From NCBI GenBank assembly GCA_937997955.1, contig CALLDR010000160.1, positions 1 through 9,362 of the forward strand: 9,362 nucleotides of DNA, written 5' to 3'. Below are positions 5,418 through 9,362 of this stretch, one piece after another (the stretch's first letter is position 1; the number at the start of each line of letters is the position of its first letter). The position numbers and the translations under genes are program-made. The notes under the pieces are model-generated. The model was not told the origin of the DNA. It worked only from the letters and a program-made list of their open reading frames with translations, and did no database searches. Source of the DNA: an uncultured Emergencia sp. (GTDB lineage Bacteria > Bacillota > Clostridia > Peptostreptococcales > Anaerovoracaceae).

Positions 5418-6158
5418 ATGATCAGAAGAATCATACACATAGATGAAGAGAAATGCAACGGCTGCGGCCTCTGCGCCGAAGCCTGCCACGAGGGCGCCAT
5501 CGGCATGTCAGACGGCAAAGCAAAGCTGCTGCGGGACGACTACTGTGACGGTCTGGGAGACTGTCTGCCCGCCTGCCCTGCCGGCGCGATTACCTTTGTG
5601 GAAAGAGAGGCCGCGGCATATGACGAGGCTGCCGTCAAAGCCCGCATGGCGGCAAAGGCAGTGGAAAAAGCCCTGTCCGGCGGCTGTCCCGGCGCGGCGT
5701 CAAAGGATCTCCGGCCCGGGGCCGGCTGCCCGGGCGCAGCATCTCACACGCCGCAGCGTCACGACGAGTCAGACAACGTCCCGACGGACACCCTTTGCTC
5801 CCGCCTTGCCAACTGGCCGGTACAGATCAAGCTGGCGCCGCTGCGCGCCCCTTACTTTGACGGAGCGGATCTGCTCATCGCGGCGGACTGCACGGCTTAC
5901 GCTTACGCCGGATTTCACGATACGTTTATGAGGAACCGGGTAACGCTGATCGGCTGCCCGAAGCTGGACGGGGTGGACTACAGCGAGAAGCTGACGGAGA
6001 TCCTGCGGGACAACGACATCGCGTCGATAACGGTCCTGCGGATGGAGGTGCCTTGCTGCGGCGGACTGCAGATGGCGGCGGAGAAGGCCGTCCGGGCCAG
6101 CGGAAAAATGCTGCCGGTTCAGGTAGTGACTATTTCGACAGATGGTGGTATACTATAA
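5418..6158 (+). CDS. 4Fe-4S ferredoxin-type protein of the hydroxylamine-reductase-associated family
   Basis: The 246-residue product starts with a canonical ferredoxin motif, CNGCGLCAEAC (C13, C16, C19, C23), then CDGLGDCLPACP with only three cysteines (C43, C49, C53). This incomplete second site is usual in the family. A flexible linker follows with GCPGAAS twice. The C-terminal half has the family segments NWPVQIKLAPLRAPYFDGAD, LLIAADCTAYAY, LIGCPKLDG, and MEVPCCGGLQ near the end. Such proteins commonly accompany hydroxylamine reductase (Hcp) in Clostridia and probably carry electrons or assemble a cluster; their exact role is not established. No hcp gene is in the window. I chose ATG 5418, seven bases after AGGAGGA (5404-5410), over the TTG at 5412, which is too close. 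It diverges from the Crp/Fnr-like gene and is followed after 33 bases by the PfkB gene. Confidence 0.85.
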   Translation: MIRRIIHIDEEKCNGCGLCAEACHEGAIGMSDGKAKLLRDDYCDGLGDCLPACPAGAITFVEREAAAYDEAAVKARMAAKAVEKALSGGCPGAASKDLRPGAGCPGAASHTPQRHDESDNVPTDTLCSRLANWPVQIKLAPLRAPYFDGADLLIAADCTAYAYAGFHDTFMRNRVTLIGCPKLDGVDYSEKLTEILRDNDIASITVLRMEVPCCGGLQMAAEKAVRASGKMLPVQVVTISTDGGIL

Positions 6159-6191
6159 AGCGAAATTCTAATTGATACGGAGTATTCGCAA

Positions 6192-7190
6192 GTGAAAAAG
6201 ATTTTAGTCATCGGCTCGACGGTAGCCGATATCATCATCAATCTGGACTTTCTGCCGACGACGGCCGACGACGTCCACGTCAAATCGCAGACCATGTCTC
6301 TGGGCGGCTGCGCCCACAACGTGGCGGATATGATCCGCCACTTCGGCGCGCCCTATACGCTGTTCTCGCCGGTGGGGACGGGGCTGTACGGCGACTTCGT
6401 GCGCAATCAGCTGGCGGCCAAAGGTCTGGCTTCTCCCATGCCGACGCCGGACATGGCCAACGGCTGCTGCTACTGTTTTGTAGAGGAAAGCGGGGAGCGG
6501 ACCTTCATCGTGGACCACGGAGCGGAGTACCTGTTCTACAGGGAATGGTTCGATCAGCTGAAGCTGGACAAGCTGAGCTGCGCCTACATATGCGGCCTGG
6601 AGATCGAGGAAAAGACCGGCGGCGTGATCGTGGATTTTCTGGAGGAAAGCGGCCTGCCGGTGTTCTACGGGCCGGGTCCCCGGATCTGCCTCATCGATCC
6701 CGCTCTGATGGAACGGATCTTCGCCCTGCACCCTGTGATGCACTTAAACGAGGACGAAATCTGCCGCTACACGGGCTGTGACACGATTTCCGCGGCGGCT
6801 GAAGCCCTTTATGCCCGCACAGGCAACACCATCATCATCACCAACGGGCCTAACGGCGCCTATTACTACGGCGATTACTATTACAGCGATTGTTTCGGCG
6901 GCGAAGAGAGCGGCTATAAAGGCGGCGGAGAAAACGGCAGGGAAGGCAGCAGGAAAAGCGGCTGTGAGGGCGGCCTGCGTCTGGTCCACGTGCCGCCTGT
7001 GCCTGTGGATCACGTGGTCGACACTATCGGCGCCGGAGACGCCCACTGCGGCGCGGTTATGGCGGGGCTTTCCATGGGCTTATCCATGTACGACGCTGTC
7101 GCAAAGGCCAACGCCGCCTCCTCTCTGGTGGTCGCGAACAAAGGAGGCGTCCTGGCGGACGAGGTCTTTGACGCGGCGGGGATACTGTAG
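6192..7190 (+). CDS. PfkB/ribokinase-family carbohydrate or nucleoside kinase with a low-complexity insertion
   Basis: The 332-residue product has the ribokinase fold signatures: ILVIGSTVADIII at the N-terminus (4-16), the glycine-rich SLGGCAHNVADM (36-47), a MHLNEDEI segment (183-190), TIIITNGPNGAYYYG (213-227), and the ATP/anion-hole motif DTIGAGDAHCGAVMAGLSMG (277-296), with D283 as the catalytic base. The substrate is unknown; family members phosphorylate sugars or nucleosides. Between GAYYYG and the VHVPPV strand lies a Gly/Ser/Glu/Lys-rich insertion (about 228-262), absent from compact members and encoded by GGC/GAA-rich slippage-prone DNA. The start is GTG with a moderate ribosome binding site (ACGGAG, 6177-6182). 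With 33 bases to the ferredoxin gene, it is probably in the same unit. The stop lies in a 20-bp tandem duplication. Confidence 0.88.
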   Translation: MKKILVIGSTVADIIINLDFLPTTADDVHVKSQTMSLGGCAHNVADMIRHFGAPYTLFSPVGTGLYGDFVRNQLAAKGLASPMPTPDMANGCCYCFVEESGERTFIVDHGAEYLFYREWFDQLKLDKLSCAYICGLEIEEKTGGVIVDFLEESGLPVFYGPGPRICLIDPALMERIFALHPVMHLNEDEICRYTGCDTISAAAEALYARTGNTIIITNGPNGAYYYGDYYYSDCFGGEESGYKGGGENGREGSRKSGCEGGLRLVHVPPVPVDHVVDTIGAGDAHCGAVMAGLSMGLSMYDAVAKANAASSLVVANKGGVLADEVFDAAGIL

Positions 7191-7209
7191 ACGCGGCGGG
7201 GATACTGTA
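7170..7209 (+). repeat. Perfect 20-bp tandem duplication across the pfkB stop codon
   Basis: GACGCGGCGGGGATACTGTA occurs at 7170-7189 and again at 7190-7209. The first copy ends in TAG (using the G of the second copy), the second in TAA. The protein end (DAAGIL) is unchanged. Confidence 0.95.
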
Positions 7210-7233
7210 ACATCGGGCCGAATCATAAAGAAC

Positions 7234-7274
7234 AAAAGAGCCATCGCTGCGTTTAAACGCTTCGATGGCTTTTC
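7234..7274. terminator. Bidirectional intrinsic terminator between pfkB and the TRIC gene
   Basis: AGCCATCG (7239-7246) pairs with CGATGGCT (7263-7270). The loop region holds the palindrome GCGTTTAAACGC. A-rich bases precede the stem and TTTTCACTTTCTTT follows. The minus strand also has a T-rich tail (CTCTTTTGTTCTTT). It serves the two convergent genes. Confidence 0.85.
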
Positions 7275-7314
7275 ACTTTCTTTGCTGCCGGGTCTGCTTG
7301 CCCTGATGGTTCTT

Positions 7315-7386
7315 CCGGTCCCGCTTGTTCTGTCGCTTCTGTCAGCCCTGCCGGTCCCGCCTGCTCTGTCGCTTCTGTCAGTTCCG
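7315..7386 (-). repeat. Two 36-bp imperfect tandem repeats after the TRIC stop codon
   Basis: Copies at 7315-7350 and 7351-7386 match at 31 of 36 positions. The unit is a multiple of three. On the minus strand, one frame encodes LTEATEQAGP twice. The two differences within that ten-residue motif are synonymous (GAG/GAA and CAG/CAA). This may be a relic of coding sequence. Confidence 0.8.
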
Positions 7387-7413
7387 TCGACAGCTTGTCC
7401 CTGTTTTTTCCCG

Positions 7414-8097
7414 TTATGATTCCTGATCGGTCATTTTGATACCATCGGCTGTCGTTTCTGCCGTCAGCTCTCTCGGCTTCGGCAGACTCCAGCGGAACCT
7501 GGCGGCGAGGAGCCGGAGCAGCAGCACAACCGCAACCCCTGCGATGATGGCCACGCTCTGTCCCAGCGGCTCCCATATGAGGGAACAGACGACCGCTCCG
7601 ATCAGAGACGCGCTGGCATAGAAATGCTTGACGAAGATGTACGGCGGATCCTGGGCCATGACGTCCCTCAGGAGGCCGCCTCCAACGCCGGTCACCGCGC
7701 CCACGAAGATCATGAGGAACAGGCTGAAATCATCCGAAACGCTGTACGCGGTCTGGATTCCAACTACCGTAAAGATCCCAAGTCCCACCGAATCCATCCA
7801 CAGCATGATCACATCGTAGAAGTTCTGCCGTTTTGCGAACAGACGGCGCACCCAGGGTGTGCAGACGATCAAAGCCGTCGCAATCGCTACAATGGCGTAA
7901 ACAGGGTCTTGAAAGGTTTTAGGCGGATTGATGCCTACGATCAGGTCGCGAATGACCCCGCCTCCAACCGCCGTGGTCAACCCCAGAATGGAAATCCCCA
8001 GCAGATCCATTCCCTTCCGAATACCGGTCATAGCGCCGGACACGGAAAAAGCGATCGTCCCAATAATCTCCAGGACAAAAGAAATATATGCGGACAC
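7414..8097 (-). CDS. TRIC-type / UPF0126 membrane channel or glycine transporter
   Basis: With the start used here the protein has 227 residues. It is strongly hydrophobic, with about seven membrane segments, and has two repeats of the family motif: AVGGGVIRD (43-51) and GVGGGLLRD (137-145). These mark bacterial homologues of trimeric intracellular cation channels (UPF0126/YicG-like), for which 'glycine transporter' is also a used family name. The tandem glycine riboswitch directly upstream strongly supports glycine as the physiological cue, and probably as the cargo. I place the start at GTG 8097, seven bases after GGAGGT (8105-8110). The TTG at 8112 overlaps that ribosome binding site and cannot be the start. 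A charged tail (PKPRELTAETTADGIKMTDQ) ends the protein. Repeats just past the stop suggest that the tail may once have been longer. Confidence 0.88.
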   Translation of the reverse strand: MSAYISFVLEIIGTIAFSVSGAMTGIRKGMDLLGISILGLTTAVGGGVIRDLIVGINPPKTFQDPVYAIVAIATALIVCTPWVRRLFAKRQNFYDVIMLWMDSVGLGIFTVVGIQTAYSVSDDFSLFLMIFVGAVTGVGGGLLRDVMAQDPPYIFVKHFYASASLIGAVVCSLIWEPLGQSVAIIAGVAVVLLLRLLAARFRWSLPKPRELTAETTADGIKMTDQES

Positions 8098-8102
8098 AAA
8101 AA

Positions 8103-8152
8103 CCACCTCCAAAGCAACGTGTCAGAGTAAAGATAAATAAGATAGAATTTCG
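8103..8152 (-). promoter_or_regulatory. Riboswitch expression platform with sequestrable Shine-Dalgarno
   Basis: On the RNA, GCUUUGGAGGU (8115-8105) holds the ribosome binding site of the TRIC gene. It can pair with ACCUCUGGAAAGC (8239-8227), the 5' strand of aptamer 2: five pairs (ACCUC/GAGGU) and five pairs (AAAGC/GCUUU) with a small internal loop. The pairing would compete with aptamer 2 P1. A second region, ACCACC in aptamer 2, could also pair with GGUGGU. There is no T-run terminator in the leader, so control is probably at translation. Both pairings are inferred by eye. Confidence 0.6.
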
Positions 8153-8339
8153 CTCTGTCTTTTTACCTGAAAGATTCTCCTGCCTTGAATCGGCAGAATT
8201 GCTTCATCGGTGGTCTGTTTTCTTACGCTTTCCAGAGGTCTGTCCGGAAACGGTCCTGTTGCCTGAGAGTTTTGCCCCTTCGGCGGCATCTCATAATGTG
8301 TGTAATATGTATGCGCTCTCCCGTTCCCATCATCCAGAT
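8153..8339 (-). promoter_or_regulatory. Tandem glycine riboswitch (two aptamers with leader-linker kink-turn)
   Basis: Aptamer 1 (8328-8246 on the RNA) has P1 GGGAACGG/CCGUUUCC, then GGGAGAGCGC, the core CCGAAGGGGCAAAA and CUCUCAGGCAACAGGACCG. Aptamer 2 (8237-8153) has P1 CUCUG/CAGAG, GAAAG/CUUUC, the core CACCGAUGAAGCAA and CUUUCAGGUAAAAAGAC. These are hallmark glycine riboswitch sequences. The leader UCUG-GAU-GA and linker GA-CAGA form the tandem G.A kink-turn (P0) seen in complete tandem glycine riboswitches. The leader serves the TRIC/glycine-transporter gene. Confidence 0.93.
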
Positions 8340-8345
8340 GGGACA

Positions 8346-8375
8346 AGTATAGCATATAGATGAAAGAAATGTCAA
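8346..8375 (-). promoter_or_regulatory. Extended -10 promoter of the riboswitch-TRIC transcript
   Basis: On the minus strand, a perfect TTGACA (8375-8370), 18 bases, and TATACT (8351-8346) with an extended -10 TGC before it. The predicted start at about 8339 is exactly where the kink-turn leader of the riboswitch begins. Confidence 0.85.
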
Positions 8376-8430
8376 TGGAATTAAAGCAGATCTCAGTTCC
8401 CTCTATGAAGCCTCGCAGCGGCCTGTAAAC

Positions 8431-8460
8431 ACGGGGCGTTTCCTTGCGGCCCGTTTCTTT
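8431..8460 (+). terminator. Terminator-like hairpin, no assigned gene
   Basis: ACGGGGCG (8431-8438) pairs with CGGCCCGT (8447-8454), with one G-G mismatch and an 8-base loop. TTTCTTT follows on the plus strand. No gene is seen before it on that strand, so its role is unclear. Confidence 0.3.
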
Positions 8461-8575
8461 GACTCACGGGGTATCATGAAAACATTCAAAAGAAAGGCAG
8501 ATTTTTATCAGAATCAGACACGCCAAATCATGCAAGTCGATAAATTATGTTCATAAATTATACCGATAAGCCGCA

Positions 8576-8764
8576 CTGACAAATTAAGAGGAAAATCTGT
8601 TTTTTGTCAGCATTGCAGCTCATAAAGAGCCGAACATTCATGATTAAGAGGTATAAAATTGACAAAACTGACAGATTCCTAAAAATTTGTCAGCCCAGTC
8701 AGCATTTTATGGGATTTTGCTGACAAAAGTGACAAAAATTCAGGATGTTGTCAATTTTGTCAGC
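8576..8764. repeat. Cluster of CTGACAAA/TTTGTCAG octamers in a gene-free stretch
   Basis: Exact octamers lie at 8576-8583 (+), 8603-8610 (-), 8686-8693 (-), 8720-8727 (+) and 8756-8763 (-). Near matches lie at 8659 (TTGACAAA), 8669 (CTGACAGA), 8729 (GTGACAAA) and 8748 (minus ATTGACAA). ATTAAGAGG (8583, 8643) and GTCAGCATT (8606, 8699) also repeat. Pairs of octamers face each other as potential hairpins. The 8376-8830 stretch is AT-rich and holds no credible ORF. Function unknown. Confidence 0.75.
8719..8764. repeat. 17-bp inverted repeat (potential cruciform or hairpin)
   Basis: The 17-base arms 8719-8735 (beginning GCTGACAAAA) and 8748-8764 (ending TTTTGTCAGC) are complementary except at one position and enclose a 12-base loop. 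No T-run follows on either strand, so it is not an ordinary terminator. Confidence 0.85.
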
Positions 8765-8819
8765 TTCCCTCGTAGTCAAATCCATTTTCACGCGTAAATT
8801 CCCGCAGTTGAACAAATTC

Positions 8820-9049
8820 ACCGGATATGGGAGTTTTTCTATGGCGCGCAAAGCAGATTCTCCCGTAATGCTTCAATTTTAAGCCGGGGAGTACTTTGGA
8901 GCCCCGACAGACAGATCCTCTCGCAGTCGGTCCAAATTTCTATTTGCGGGAATAGCCTGAACTTTGCGAGCGGACGAAGGAAAGCTCGCCAGGCACCTAC
9001 GTCCCTTGGAGCCTTCACCCCCCAGGCATATGACATGCCCGCCATACGC
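8820..9049. other. Gene-free stretch of more GC-rich DNA beside the tRNA terminator
   Basis: This segment is clearly richer in GC than the AT-rich repeat region to its left. A minus-strand frame with ATG at 9045 runs to 8839 but starts right behind the tRNA terminator without a ribosome binding site, so I do not call it a gene. TTGGAGCC occurs twice (near 8896 and 9006), and short stems such as CCGAC/GTCGG are possible. I see no known RNA family here. Confidence 0.5.
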
Positions 9050-9080
9050 AAAAAACCAACGGCGCAAACCGTTGGTTTTT
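9050..9080 (-). terminator. Intrinsic terminator of tRNA-Ala (works on both strands)
   Basis: The stem AAAAACCAACGG/CCGTTGGTTTTT encloses a 6-base loop, with T-runs on either strand. It lies 11 bases beyond the tRNA 3' end on the minus strand. Confidence 0.92.
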
Positions 9081-9091
9081 CAATGTTATTT

Positions 9092-9167
9092 TGGTGGACC
9101 ATAGGGGGATCGAACCCCTGGCCTCCAGATTGCGAACCTGGCGCTCTCCCAGCTGAGCTAATGGCCC
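9092..9167 (-). tRNA. tRNA-Ala, anticodon CGC
   Basis: The 76-base minus-strand gene folds into a full cloverleaf. The acceptor is GGGCCAT/ATGGTCC, with the G3-U70 wobble that marks alanine tRNAs. The D arm is GCTC/GAGC, the anticodon stem CCAGG/TCTGG with loop TTCGCAA, and the T arm AGGGG-TTCGATC-CCCCT. The discriminator A and an encoded CCA end complete it. The anticodon CGC reads the alanine codon GCG. The gene has its own promoter and terminator. Confidence 0.97.
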
Positions 9168-9212
9168 ATATAAGCCGCAGGCGCCTTGCGTCTTGCGGCA
9201 CTTACCATTACA

Positions 9213-9241
9213 AGGATACTCCATTTTTTCGATTCTGTCAA
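9213..9241 (-). promoter_or_regulatory. Promoter of tRNA-Ala
   Basis: On the minus strand, a perfect TTGACA (9241-9236), 17 bases, and TATCCT (9218-9213). The predicted start is near 9206. The leader contains a GCCGCA/TGCGGC hairpin (9174-9199) that RNase P processing would remove with the leader. Confidence 0.75.
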
Positions 9242-9251
9242 GAATCTATCT

Positions 9252-9283
9252 AAAAAATTCAGGATAAACTTCTAAGAGCCTGA
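9252..9283 (-). terminator. Weak terminator-like hairpin at the right edge
   Basis: On the minus strand, TCAGG (9283-9279) and CCTGA (9263-9259) form a 5-bp stem followed by ATTTTTT. It could end a minus-strand transcript entering from the right. I see no gene in 9242-9362. Confidence 0.3.
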
Positions 9284-9362
9284 CCTTTCTCTGTGGATCT
9301 TTCTCCTTTTTGTTCTGGTCAACCTTTTTTGTAATAATGTGTTCAGTTTTTACAGTACCTTT

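Noticed and set aside
8112..8112. TTG at 8112 as the TRIC start
   Set aside because: It overlaps the ribosome binding site GGAGGT itself; GTG at 8097 has correct spacing and keeps the hydrophobic N-terminus.
8088..8363. Short frames on both strands through the TRIC leader
   Set aside because: The DNA is fully explained by the tandem glycine riboswitch and its expression platform.
8576..8764. CRISPR array
   Set aside because: The repeats are only 8 bp, irregularly spaced and in both orientations, with no constant repeat-spacer periodicity and no cas genes in view.
8839..9201. Minus-strand frame of 120 codons across the tRNA region
   Set aside because: It runs through the tRNA-Ala gene and its terminator. 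Its N-terminal part is the well-known false translation of a tRNA, and no ribosome binding site precedes any start.
9015..9253. Other frames over the tRNA (both strands)
   Set aside because: They overlap the tRNA-Ala cloverleaf and lack ribosome binding sites; they are chance frames.

Overview
The window looks like chromosomal DNA of an anaerobic Gram-positive of the class Clostridia (order Eubacteriales). The grounds are strong Shine-Dalgarno sequences (AAAGGAGG-like), short sigma-A type promoters, and several clostridial families: a C_GCAxxG_C_C protein, a standalone E2-like acyltransferase domain, a ferredoxin of the type found beside hydroxylamine reductase, and a DhaS-like TetR regulator. 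Base composition is moderately GC-rich in the genes. I do not assign a genus.

Left part (1-4080). The window opens with the tail of an Rpn/PD-(D/E)XK transposase-like protein and a two-way terminator. Next is a HutD/Ves cupin fused to a two-helix membrane module (minus strand). It diverges, from interleaved promoters, from a two-gene unit (plus strand) encoding an E2 acyltransferase-like protein that has lost its catalytic His and Asp, and a cysteine-rich C_GCAxxG_C_C protein. Convergent to that unit is a radical-SAM homologue whose CxxxCxxC loop is gone. Two adjacent transcription units therefore each carry an enzyme fold stripped of its catalytic residues.

Middle part (4041-7274). A crp/fnr-like gene and a tetR-like gene form a minus-strand pair. 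They diverge from a plus-strand pair: an iron-sulfur protein and a PfkB-type sugar/nucleoside kinase. A perfect 16-bp dyad (CGTTGCA-GA-TGCAACG) lies between the divergent units. It is placed so that one regulator dimer could activate the ferredoxin promoter (about -41.5) and block crp transcription just downstream of its start.

Right part (7234-9362). A TRIC/glycine-transporter family membrane protein (minus strand) is preceded by a full tandem glycine riboswitch with a leader-linker kink-turn, a consensus extended -10 promoter, and a predicted translational expression platform. Beyond it lie roughly 700 bases without a credible gene. That stretch contains a dense cluster of CTGACAAA/TTTGTCAG octamers and a 17-bp inverted repeat. 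It ends at a tRNA-Ala(CGC) gene with its own promoter and terminator.

All assignments come from reading the sequence and remembered family features. No database search or folding program was run.
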